From Clostridiaceae bacterium M8S5 (GTDB taxonomy: Bacteria > Bacillota > Clostridia > Tissierellales > MCWD3): DNA of 64,000 nt. The stretch is from NCBI GenBank assembly GCA_029227815.1, contig CP118523.1, positions 62,001 through 126,000 on the forward strand. Direction: 5' to 3'. Positions 56,887-64,000 of this stretch are shown here, piece by piece. Each line of letters begins with the position of its first letter. The first letter of the stretch is position 1. The notes under the pieces were generated by a model. The model was not told the origin of the DNA, did no database searches, and was given only the letters and a program-made list of their open reading frames with translations. The translations under genes were made by a program, and so were the position numbers.

Positions 56887-57447
56887 ATGAAGATAAAGAA
56901 ATTTTTAATAGAATATTTAAAATCACCAAGAACTGTTGGAGCTGTAGCACCTAGTTCAGAGAGGTTGGCAGAGGCAATGGTTAGAGATATTGATTTTATA
57001 AATGCAAATTGCATAGTTGAATATGGACCAGGTACAGGAGTCTTTACTGATAAGCTTGTAGAAAGAAAAAAACAGGATACAATATTACTGCTGATGGAAT
57101 ATAATAAAGAGTTTTGTAAACAACTAGAAGTAAGATATAATGGATATAATAATGTTATCTTAATAAATGATTCAGCAGAAAATGCAGATAAATATATAAA
57201 AGAATACAATATAAATAAAGTGGATTATATAGTTTCAGGTTTACCTTTTGCAAGTTTATCAAAGAATGTTTCTCTCAAAATATTAAGAAAAACTAAGGAT
57301 ATATTAAAGAGAGATGGGAAATTTATAACCTTTCAGTACACTCTTTTTAAAAAGAGATTAATTGCTGGTTATTTCAAAAAAATAGCTTTGGATAGAGTGA
57401 TGCTTAATGTTCCGCCAGCCTATGTTTTAAAATGTGGAAATTCTTAA
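56887..57447 (+). CDS. SAM-dependent methyltransferase, PmtA/KsgA-like
   Basis: A 186-residue Rossmann methyltransferase. The N-terminus FLIEYLKSPRTVGAVAPSSERLAEAM is typical of phospholipid N-methyltransferase (PmtA) relatives. Motif I is IVEYGPGTGVFTDKL; the motif IV region is VDYIVSGLPFASL. Probable substrates are membrane lipids, but rRNA adenine dimethyltransferases share the fold. ATG with AGGAGGA upstream. 17 bases before the response regulator, so likely one operon with the two-component pair. Confidence 0.82.
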   Translation: MKIKKFLIEYLKSPRTVGAVAPSSERLAEAMVRDIDFINANCIVEYGPGTGVFTDKLVERKKQDTILLLMEYNKEFCKQLEVRYNGYNNVILINDSAENADKYIKEYNINKVDYIVSGLPFASLSKNVSLKILRKTKDILKRDGKFITFQYTLFKKRLIAGYFKKIALDRVMLNVPPAYVLKCGNS

Positions 57448-57464
57448 AAGTAAGGAGGAGCTTT

Positions 57465-58151
57465 ATGCAAAACAGAATTTTAATTGTTGATGATGATAAT
57501 GAAATAAGAAAAATCACGGGTATATATTTAGAAAATGAAGGGTACCAGGTGTTAAAAGCAGAAAATGGAGAACAAGCACTTAAACTTATTGATGAATATA
57601 AAATTGATCTTGTTCTTTTAGATATCATGATGTCGGGTATGGATGGTATAGAAACCTGTATGAGAATTAGAGAAAATAGTATTATGCCTATCATCTTTCT
57701 ATCTGCAAAATCAGAAGATATTGATAAAATTCAAGGCTTAGTATCTGGCGGTGACGACTATATTACAAAGCCTTTTAATGCTATGGAGCTTATTGCAAGA
57801 GTTAAGTCACAGCTTAGAAGATACACAAGGTACTTCAATTCTCAAAATGGAGCTAAAAATATAATTGAAATTGGTAATTTAACAGTAAATACGGATACAA
57901 GGCAGGTGTTTGTGGGAGACAATGAGGTAAGGCTTACCCCAAAAGAATTTGATATACTGGAACTACTTGCCAGCAACAAGGGAATAGTTTTTAGCATAGA
58001 GAAAATTTATGAAAGGGTATGGGGAGAGTATTTTTATAAATCAGATAATACAGTAATGGTGCATATAACAAAGATAAGAGAAAAAATTGAGGAATATCCT
58101 AAAAAACCTATATATATTAAGACTATTTGGGGAGTTGGATATAAAATATGA
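57465..58151 (+). CDS. response regulator, OmpR/VanR type
   Basis: A 228-residue regulator with receiver (VDDDNEIRK near the start, Asp in LVLLDIMMSGMDG, Lys in DYITKPFN) and a winged-helix effector domain (LTPKEFDILELLASNKGIVFSIEKIYERVWG). ATG 57465 follows AAGGAGGAG; an ATG at 57432 would overlap the preceding gene. Its stop overlaps the kinase ATG (ATGA). Confidence 0.94.
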   Translation: MQNRILIVDDDNEIRKITGIYLENEGYQVLKAENGEQALKLIDEYKIDLVLLDIMMSGMDGIETCMRIRENSIMPIIFLSAKSEDIDKIQGLVSGGDDYITKPFNAMELIARVKSQLRRYTRYFNSQNGAKNIIEIGNLTVNTDTRQVFVGDNEVRLTPKEFDILELLASNKGIVFSIEKIYERVWGEYFYKSDNTVMVHITKIREKIEEYPKKPIYIKTIWGVGYKI

Positions 58152-59233
58152 GAAGTAATATTATTACGCAGAAAATAAGAGTAAAGCTTCTTTTGTCCAT
58201 TGTAATTTGCTATATAGTGGCTGTATATTGTTCTATGTTTTCTGTTTCTTTTATTAAGTCCATCCTTGTGGATGATACCAAGGCTTTAAGCAAAACTACG
58301 GAAGATATATTTTCTTTTTCGTATTTTGCTGTGTACATAATAGCCTATATTCTTATCTTTTTCTTTATTAGCAAAAAGAAAATTGAATATATTGAATATA
58401 TTACAAAACAGGTAAAAATAATTGCAGATAAAAATTTTAGCTCAACACTTGAGGTGCGAGGAGACGATGAATTTGCGCAATTATCAAGAAGTATAAATTA
58501 TATGTCTATAGAACTTAAAAAAAAGTTTGAAAAGGAAAGGGAATTGGAAAAATCAAAAACTGAACTGATAACTAATATTTCCCATGACTTAAGAACCCCT
58601 CTTACAGCTATAATAGGCTACTTAGATCTTTTGAAAAATGAAAAATATAAAAATAGAGAAGAGGAGAAGGAATATTTAATCTCAACATATAACCTATCTA
58701 TAAAGTTAAAAATGCTTATTGATGAACTATTTGAGTACACAAAACTTTCAAGTAGCGGTATAACATTAGACCTTGAAGAAGTGGACTTAGGCTCTATACT
58801 TATTCAAATACTAGGGGAATATACTCCGGTGTTTGAATCCAAAGACCTAAATATTATATCAGATATTGATGAAAAAATTCCTGTTAAAATAGATATTGAA
58901 AAAATAGTTAGGGTTTTTGATAATATTTTTAGTAATGCACAAAAATATAGTGTTACACCATCAAATATAATTGTTAATGTAAAAAACAAGGCAGATACCG
59001 TTTGTGTTTCTGTATCTAACAAGGGAGAATATATAGAACAAGATAAGTTAAGTAAAATATTTGAGAATTTTTATAGAATGGATGTTTCTAGAACAAGCAA
59101 CATCGAAGGCTCAGGACTTGGATTAGCAATTTCTAAAAAAATAGTAGACCTTCACCAAGGAGAAATTTGGGCTGAATGTCATGGAGATATAATAACAATA
59201 AATATTAGTTTGCCTATTAGTTATAGTGAGTAA
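58148..59233 (+). CDS. sensor histidine kinase, VanS-like
   Basis: A 361-residue kinase with two membrane helices (about 13-38 and 58-78) and a very short outer loop, HAMP, HisKA with phospho-accepting His in ELITNISHDLRTPLTAIIGYLDLL and HATPase_c with NAQKYS and GSGLGLAISKKI. The short sensor loop suggests sensing within or at the membrane. Partner of the preceding regulator. Confidence 0.93.
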   Translation: MRSNIITQKIRVKLLLSIVICYIVAVYCSMFSVSFIKSILVDDTKALSKTTEDIFSFSYFAVYIIAYILIFFFISKKKIEYIEYITKQVKIIADKNFSSTLEVRGDDEFAQLSRSINYMSIELKKKFEKERELEKSKTELITNISHDLRTPLTAIIGYLDLLKNEKYKNREEEKEYLISTYNLSIKLKMLIDELFEYTKLSSSGITLDLEEVDLGSILIQILGEYTPVFESKDLNIISDIDEKIPVKIDIEKIVRVFDNIFSNAQKYSVTPSNIIVNVKNKADTVCVSVSNKGEYIEQDKLSKIFENFYRMDVSRTSNIEGSGLGLAISKKIVDLHQGEIWAECHGDIITINISLPISYSE

Positions 59234-59427
59234 AAGTATAATTTTTAAAAATTCATATCTGCACCCTTCTTACTTATGGGATACATCTTTATGCTTACAC
59301 AATTACATTAAAGTTTTACTAACATATACTTTGATAGGTTAGATGTTTATGCATTTTTATATTTAATAGAAAAGGCTATACATAAAATATATCCTTTTCT
59401 AAAAATAATAAAGCATATTATCTTATA

Positions 59428-60270
59428 TTACTTATTGTGCAAATATTGCTCTAAATTTTTGTATACTTTATCTGGAATTTGTATATCACCTATTTGAATT
59501 TTATTTTTATTGTATTCCCCATGAAAATCTGACCCTCCAGTAATTATTAAATTTCTATCGTTGGCTATTCTTTCTAATTCAATACGAACTTCTTCACTAT
59601 TTGACGGATGATATACCTCTATTCCATCAATCAATTCACTACTTAATAAGCTATAATATAAGTCCCTATTTTTACTTTTTATTTTATTCGGGTGTGCCAA
59701 TACCACTATACCTGAATTCCTATGAATAATGTCACATGTAGTTTTAAAATCATAATATTCAAAATCATCTTCTACATAGTAAGGTGATGAATTTGAAAAG
59801 TATGGTTTTATTTTTTCCATTATGTCTTCTCTTTTTATATATCCATAGTCAGATAAAACTTTTAGTATCTTTGCTCTATATAATGGCCCTCCATTACTTT
59901 CATCAAAAAAGATTTCTTCATCTATGTCTATACCGTTATTTTGCATTAGTCTTATTTGTTTCTTTGATTTATTATTTAGTGTATTTAATACATTTTGAGA
60001 GTATTCTTTTAATTCTTTTGAATCTATATCAATATCATAAGCTAAAATATGAAATTTTAAATCATCTTCTATTGCCGTAAATTCTACACCTGGAATGTAT
60101 GGGACACTGTATTCTTTGCTATATTTTTGAGCTAAATCTAATCCTAATATTGTATCATGATCTGTTATAGCTATTGCATCAATATTTTGTTTTTTAGCTT
60201 GATTAAATATTGCTTTTATTCCTACGCTACCATCAGAAAACGTAGAATGAATATGAAAATCACATTTCAT
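59428..60270 (-). CDS. PHP-domain phosphoesterase
   Basis: A 280-residue metal-dependent hydrolase. N-terminal FHIHSTFSDG supplies the metal ligands His6 and His8, followed by IAITDHDTILGLDLAQ, PYIPGVEFTAIEDD and late VVLAHPNKIK and TGGSDFHG motifs, the complete PHP set. Closest known activities are 3',5'-nucleotide bisphosphate phosphatase and 5'-3' RNase AM (YciV). ATG with AGGAGG upstream. Confidence 0.9.
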   Translation of the reverse strand: MKCDFHIHSTFSDGSVGIKAIFNQAKKQNIDAIAITDHDTILGLDLAQKYSKEYSVPYIPGVEFTAIEDDLKFHILAYDIDIDSKELKEYSQNVLNTLNNKSKKQIRLMQNNGIDIDEEIFFDESNGGPLYRAKILKVLSDYGYIKREDIMEKIKPYFSNSSPYYVEDDFEYYDFKTTCDIIHRNSGIVVLAHPNKIKSKNRDLYYSLLSSELIDGIEVYHPSNSEEVRIELERIANDRNLIITGGSDFHGEYNKNKIQIGDIQIPDKVYKNLEQYLHNK

Positions 60271-60359
60271 TATAAATACCTCCTATCTTTACAAAGATTA
60301 ATTTTTATAAAACTATTAATACTTTAGCATAATAGAAATATTTTGTTTTATAGAATACT

Positions 60360-60387
60360 AGATTAGCCTAAATATAAAGGCTAATCT
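60360..60387 (-). terminator. hairpin downstream of the PTS gene
   Basis: Perfect ten-bp stem AGATTAGCCT (60360-60369) with AGGCTAATCT (60378-60387), loop of eight. It lies 35 bases after the PTS stop; no strong T-run follows on that strand. Confidence 0.5.
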
Positions 60388-60422
60388 GGTATCCTATCAT
60401 AATAAGTACTTTTATAGTTTTT

Positions 60423-61817
60423 TTATTTGATATTAAGTACTTCGTTTAATACACTATTTTCTTCTCCATCAGTATCTTCTGCCATGTCATCCCATTTAAC
60501 TAAATAAGTCAACCCAAAGCCTCCTACATATGCTAGAACTGTTGCTATAATGTAGTTTACCACACTGCTTGACGGTATCAACAATGTCAATGGTAAACCT
60601 GAAAGGCCTATTCCTATGGATGCAACTTTGGTCAATGAAATATAAGCTCCACCTATCATTGAACCTAAGCAAGCTGTTAAAAATGGTTTACCTAATGGCA
60701 ATGTAACGCCAAACATCAAAGGTTCTCCTATCCCTAACATACCTATAGGCAATGAACTTGCTATAATTTTTTTTAGCCTCTTATTTTTAGTTTTAAGATA
60801 TACTGCAAAAGCAGCGCCTACTTGTCCGGCTCCTGCCATTGCTAATATTGGTCTTAATAGATCTAAGCCAGTACGATCTAATAAACTAACTTCTATAGGC
60901 GTGATAACTCTGTGTAATCCAGTCATTACAAGTGGTAAGAATGTACCTGATAACAATGCACCTACTAGAACACCACCTTTTTCAACAGCTGCTGTAACTA
61001 CTGTTGTAAGGCCAGCTGACAAAAATGCTCCCAATGGATGGAACATATATAAACTTCCTAATCCTATAACTAATAATACAATGGTAGGAGTAACTATTAA
61101 ATCTATTACCGATGGCATTATCTTTCTCAATTTCTTCTCTAATAATGCACCAATAATTACAGCTATTAACACTGCTATTATTCCACCTTCTCCAGGTATT
61201 AATTTATCCCCATTTATTACTATTTTGGCAAGCTTGCTCGTTGTCAAAATACCGGCAATTGCACCACCTAGAGATGGACTGCCGCCAAATTCTTTAGCTG
61301 CATTCATACCTACCATTATGTTCATATACAGGAATACACCTTTTCCAATAACATAAAGAATGTAATATGTATTTTTATCTACACAGTGGGTATTATAAAG
61401 TATTTTTGCTAATCCATAAATAACACCACAACCTATAAATGCTGGTATCAATGGAATAAAAATATTAGATAAATGCCTTAAAAACATTTTAAATGGAGTG
61501 CTATTTTTAGCTTTTAATTCAGCCTTTCTAATTTTTACCTCATCTTCTACTCCTACATTTTTACCAACGAGTTGTCCAAATTCATCAGCTACTTTAGCAG
61601 CTTTACCAGGACCTAAAATCAACTGTAATTGACCACTTTGTTCAACTACCCCCATAACTCCGTCAACTCTGTTTAATACTTTTTTGTCAACAAGCTCTTT
61701 ATTCGATATAACTAGTCTAAGTCTTGTTGCACAATGCGTTACGGATACAACATTTTCTTTACCACCGACTTTTTCTAAAATGTCGAGGCATAAGTGCTTC
61801 ATTTTTGCGTTAGCCAT
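60423..61817 (-). CDS. PTS sugar transporter subunit EIIBC
   Basis: A 464-residue phosphotransferase-system permease of the glucose/sucrose superfamily. EIIB (about 1-85) has the phospho-accepting Cys29 in SVTHCATRLRLV. EIIC (about 105-450) has around ten helices with FIPLIPAFIGCGVIYGLAKIL and IGEPLMFGVTLPLGKPF, the sugar-binding Gly-Glu-Pro motif. It most resembles MurP-type N-acetylmuramic acid or beta-glucoside carriers; the sugar cannot be fixed. No EIIA domain or gene is near. ATG with AAGGAGGAG upstream. Confidence 0.9.
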   Translation of the reverse strand: MANAKMKHLCLDILEKVGGKENVVSVTHCATRLRLVISNKELVDKKVLNRVDGVMGVVEQSGQLQLILGPGKAAKVADEFGQLVGKNVGVEDEVKIRKAELKAKNSTPFKMFLRHLSNIFIPLIPAFIGCGVIYGLAKILYNTHCVDKNTYYILYVIGKGVFLYMNIMVGMNAAKEFGGSPSLGGAIAGILTTSKLAKIVINGDKLIPGEGGIIAVLIAVIIGALLEKKLRKIMPSVIDLIVTPTIVLLVIGLGSLYMFHPLGAFLSAGLTTVVTAAVEKGGVLVGALLSGTFLPLVMTGLHRVITPIEVSLLDRTGLDLLRPILAMAGAGQVGAAFAVYLKTKNKRLKKIIASSLPIGMLGIGEPLMFGVTLPLGKPFLTACLGSMIGGAYISLTKVASIGIGLSGLPLTLLIPSSSVVNYIIATVLAYVGGFGLTYLVKWDDMAEDTDGEENSVLNEVLNIK

Positions 61818-61918
61818 TTGCTTCTCCTCCTTAATAGTAAACTTAACCCAAATATTTATAGGAAAGTTAGTACTTCTTTTACTATAAATACTCTTTGGCT
61901 TTATCTACTAATTAACAT

Positions 61919-61962
61919 ATTGTCTACACATTTTTATATATAATTTCATTATCTTAGACAAT
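61919..61962 (-). promoter_or_regulatory. inverted-repeat half sites at the PTS promoter
   Basis: ATTGTCTA (61919-61926) and TAGACAAT (61955-61962), an exact inverted pair 36 bases apart. On the reverse strand the outer half overlaps a -35-like TTGTCT, followed after 17 bases by TATAAA. Could be an operator pair for a sugar-responsive regulator. Confidence 0.4.
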
Positions 61963-62151
61963 CTGTTAATTATGTATCCACATTTGTTTTTTGATTGCTG
62001 AATTATATTAACTCAATTTTCATACTTTACAGCTTTTCTAAAATGGTGATTTACTTTAACTCAGGGATATTTAACTGAACATTATGAAATTATATTACTG
62101 ACATTACTATGGTTGAGTGAAATTATATTTCTCATCAGCCCAAAAAAAATT

Positions 62152-62634
62152 TTATTTTTCTACAATTGTTCCTGATATTTTGTCTTGAATTTTAAATTTA
62201 ACTTTTTTTAATATTACCAATACACAATATACGCCTGTTGTAGCAACTATACTTAAAAAATAATATCCTAATCCACATGCTATTCCTATACACGCAACTA
62301 CCCATAATGTTGCAGCAGTTGTAAGTCCTGTAACAGAACCTTTGTTATGTATTATTGCACCCGCACCTAAAAAACCAACTCCTGACACTACTTGTGAAAT
62401 TACTCTACCACTATCTACTTTTAAACAATTTACCAATTCTGGGTGAGATGCTATCAAATTAATTGAATCTTCTACTAAATGACTTTGTATTATAGCAATA
62501 ACGGTAGCTCCAACACATACTAAAATGTGTGTTATAAAACCAGCAGGTCTATTCTGGTATTCTCTTTCATACCCAATAATTCCACCTACAAATATTGATA
62601 GAATAAATCTAGCTATTATTTCTACATGCAACAT
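62152..62634 (-). CDS. MgtC/SapB family membrane protein
   Basis: A 160-residue membrane protein with four helices. The family signature is at the N-terminus (FILSIFVGGIIGYEREYQNRPAGFITHILVCVGATVIAI), followed by RVISQVVSGVGFLGAGAII and TGLTTAATLWVVACIGIACGLGYY. It lacks the C-terminal ACT-like domain of longer members. Linked in other bacteria to magnesium limitation and acid stress. GGAGGGG lies only two bases from ATG 62634; the next codon, TTG, is a possible alternative start. Confidence 0.9.
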   Translation of the reverse strand: MLHVEIIARFILSIFVGGIIGYEREYQNRPAGFITHILVCVGATVIAIIQSHLVEDSINLIASHPELVNCLKVDSGRVISQVVSGVGFLGAGAIIHNKGSVTGLTTAATLWVVACIGIACGLGYYFLSIVATTGVYCVLVILKKVKFKIQDKISGTIVEK

Positions 62635-62678
62635 ATCCCCTCCATCGTCATCAATTTAGTGATTTAGTGTTTACTTTT

Positions 62679-62694
62679 TGGAAAACGTTTGCCA
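62679..62694. promoter_or_regulatory. LacI/CcpA-like palindrome in the mgtC leader
   Basis: TGGAAAACGTTTGCCA is a 16-bp palindrome with one mismatched pair and a central CG, the hallmark of LacI-family operators. It lies between the mgtC promoter and its ribosome site. Confidence 0.4.
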
Positions 62695-62761
62695 TGCTTT
62701 GATTTCATTGATTAATTTTTATAATTATTATAACTCTCTAAATCATTAATGTTTGAAAATA

Positions 62762-62789
62762 ATTATAACATAATCAACAATTTTGTCAA
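62762..62789 (-). promoter_or_regulatory. promoter of the mgtC-family gene
   Basis: On the reverse strand TTGACA (62789-62784), 16 bases, TATAAT (62767-62762). The leader to the start codon is about 120 bases. Confidence 0.7.
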
Positions 62790-62794
62790 ACAGC

Positions 62795-63292
62795 TTAAAC
62801 TCAATTACAAACTTTACGTGCAAATAAAACAAAGAATTATATCAGTTGTTTGAACTAGAGTGAAAATAGTAGCAATCAAGAAGTTCGCATAGTTTATGTT
62901 TTGTCCTTTGCTCTAAAAATAAGTTTAAAAAATTTTTTGCGTCTTTTGTTTTTTTAATAAACTATATTTTATCTAATTTTATAACTGAAAAAGTTAATTA
63001 AGAGGTTTTCTCTAATAAAGACAAAAACTTAGAATATACTAACAAGGAAAAAGTTTAATGTGATAATATATGGGGTTCGGCCTATTTTAGTTTATATTTA
63101 ATCAATTTGGCTTGCAATTTTGTATAAAAAATATTTTAATATCCTTGGCATTCTTAGTATCAAGAAGTTTACAGGGTTTATTTTACGTTTATAAACATTC
63201 AATATACGAACTATTTTAAAATATAACATACTGAACGTTCGCATTAATACATAAAAAAGAAAAAAATAACATATAAATATTCGTAAAACATA
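62795..63292. other. AT-rich intergenic stretch without a gene
   Basis: Divergent gap between the mgtC-family and purine permease genes. No open frame, RNA gene or clear repeat seen here. Confidence 0.5.
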
Positions 63293-63321
63293 TTGACTAG
63301 TATATAAGTCTTTGTTATTAT
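63293..63321 (+). promoter_or_regulatory. promoter of the purine permease
   Basis: -35 TTGACT (63293-63298), 17 bases, -10 TATTAT (63316-63321), about 43 bases upstream of the riboswitch aptamer. Confidence 0.7.
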
Positions 63322-63363
63322 ATTAATATAATTTGCAAAAGGCATAAATTTTTATAATTAAAT

Positions 63364-63434
63364 AACTCATATAATTTTCAGGATGTGGCTGATAAGTTTC
63401 TACCGAGCGACCGTAAATTGCTCGACTATGAGTG
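63364..63434 (+). ncRNA. guanine-class purine riboswitch aptamer
   Basis: The three-way junction is clear. P1 ACTCATA pairs with TATGAGT (63427-63433). P2/L2 TTCAGGATGTGGCTGA, the invariant J2/3 GTTTCTACC, P3/L3 GAGCGACCGTAAATTGCTC. The ligand-specifying base in GACTAT is C (63426), which selects guanine or hypoxanthine; adenine riboswitches have T there. It senses free purine and controls the downstream permease. Confidence 0.95.
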
Positions 63435-63449
63435 AAGAATACTTAGGGA

Positions 63450-63475
63450 GTATATAAACAGGTTTGTTTATATAC
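63450..63475 (+). other. extra hairpin in the riboswitch expression platform
   Basis: Perfect ten-bp stem GTATATAAAC (63450-63459) with GTTTATATAC (63466-63475), loop AGGTTT, lying between aptamer and terminator. It may time or shape antiterminator folding. Confidence 0.6.
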
Positions 63476-63488
63476 AGCTATTATAATG

Positions 63489-63532
63489 ACCCAAATGGTA
63501 GGTTTCACTTATGACCTCTATTTGGGTTTTAT
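63489..63532 (+). terminator. riboswitch-controlled terminator
   Basis: About 13-bp stem (63489-63503 with 63514-63528) followed by TTTTATT. Its loop TTCACTTATGA can pair with CTATGAGTGAA, the 3' strand of aptamer P1, so ligand binding frees the terminator and turns the permease off. Confidence 0.85.
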
Positions 63533-63571
63533 TATTTAGAATAAGGAATTTTATATTAGGAGGTAACTTTA

Positions 63572-64000
63572 ATGCAATCTTTATTTAAGTTAAAGGAAAA
63601 CAAGACAAATGTAAGAACAGAGATTATGGCAGGTATTACGACTTTTGTAACTATGGCGTATATAATCTTTGTTAATCCGAATGTTCTAAAGCTAGCAGGT
63701 ATGAATTCACAGGGATTATTAGGAGACGCAGCAGCAAAAATAGGTTTTGATGATCCAGTAGTAGGAGCAATATTTGTGGCAACTTGTATATCAGCAGTTA
63801 TAGGCTGTTTGATAATGGGTATATTCGCGAATTTACCTTTCGCATTAGCACCAGGGATGGGACTTAATGCATTTTTTACTTACGGAGTAGTTTTGACTCT
63901 AGGGTATACGTGGCAACAAGCGCTAGCAGCAGTGTTTATATCAGGAATATTATTTATTATACTTACAGTAACAGGTCTTAGAGAAACTATAGTAGATGCT
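63572..64000 (+). CDS. AzgA/PbuG-type guanine/hypoxanthine permease, partial
   Basis: First 143 residues of an NCS2-family proton-coupled purine permease, cut by the window end. It starts QSLFKLKENKTNVRTEIMAGITTFVTMAYIIFVNP, the AzgA opening, with PFALAPGMGLNAFFTYG in the third or fourth helix. ATG 63572 follows TAGGAGG. Expression is under the guanine riboswitch upstream. Confidence 0.95.
   Translation, partial: MQSLFKLKENKTNVRTEIMAGITTFVTMAYIIFVNPNVLKLAGMNSQGLLGDAAAKIGFDDPVVGAIFVATCISAVIGCLIMGIFANLPFALAPGMGLNAFFTYGVVLTLGYTWQQALAAVFISGILFIILTVTGLRETIVDA

Overview
The window is AT-rich DNA from a motile, anaerobic, Gram-positive bacterium of the class Clostridia. The evidence is the strong AAGGAGG-type ribosome sites, frequent TTG/GTG starts, a flagellin with nonulosonate glycosylation genes, a perfect CIRCE site before groESL, a Rex regulator, a guanine riboswitch and several Clostridia-type two-component/ABC modules. 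I cannot name a species. No rRNA, tRNA or CRISPR array was seen.

Region 1 (1-14.8 kb): flagellin and its sugar. Flagellin is followed by a sigma-D-like promoter, a MAF-type glycosyltransferase with a small partner, and pseB and pseC. A stand-alone amidohydrolase comes next, then a block of radical SAM protein, ATP-grasp ligase, pseI, methyltransferase, pseF and pseG. Five of the six classical pseudaminic-acid enzymes are present; the N-acetyltransferase PseH is not in the window. The radical SAM/ATP-grasp/methyltransferase block lies in two tandem copies that have decayed in a complementary way. Copy A keeps radical SAM, ATP-grasp and pseI but has a ruined methyltransferase. Copy B keeps the methyltransferase and only fragments of the other three. 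Together they retain one working set.

Region 2 (14.8-25.5 kb): two ABC-exporter/two-component modules, one ABC-2 type with a NarL-type pair and one FtsX type with an OmpR-type pair, separated by a hairpin-rich dispersed repeat.

Region 3 (25.6-41 kb): housekeeping. It holds the tRNA t6A genes tsaE, tsaB and tsaD with rimI, a Yip1 membrane protein, a cluster of DnaA boxes in a convergent intergenic gap, an ABC-F ATPase, and rex with a Rex-like site on its own promoter. It also holds a P-loop/Gls24 fusion protein, glutamate dehydrogenase, an OGG1-like glycosylase, an AI-2E family exporter and groESL.

Region 4 (40.5-48.9 kb): a GntR regulator and GntP permease beside larE-larB-larC, the nickel-pincer cofactor maturation genes. 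larC is split by a -1 frameshift at a run of nine A. No larA is present. guaB-guaA follow.

Region 5 (49-56.9 kb): an accessory, partly decayed region. It holds two tandem secreted PPC-domain proteins with duplicated promoters and terminators, fragments resembling phage and recombinase genes, a flavodoxin-fold reductase, and a TetR regulator with a perfect 19-bp operator. Downstream is a large phosphotransferase built like rifampicin phosphotransferase rather than PEP synthase.

Region 6 (56.9-64 kb): a PmtA-like methyltransferase with a VanRS-like two-component pair, a PHP phosphoesterase, a PTS EIIBC permease, an MgtC-family protein, and a guanine riboswitch controlling an AzgA/PbuG-type purine permease cut off by the window end.
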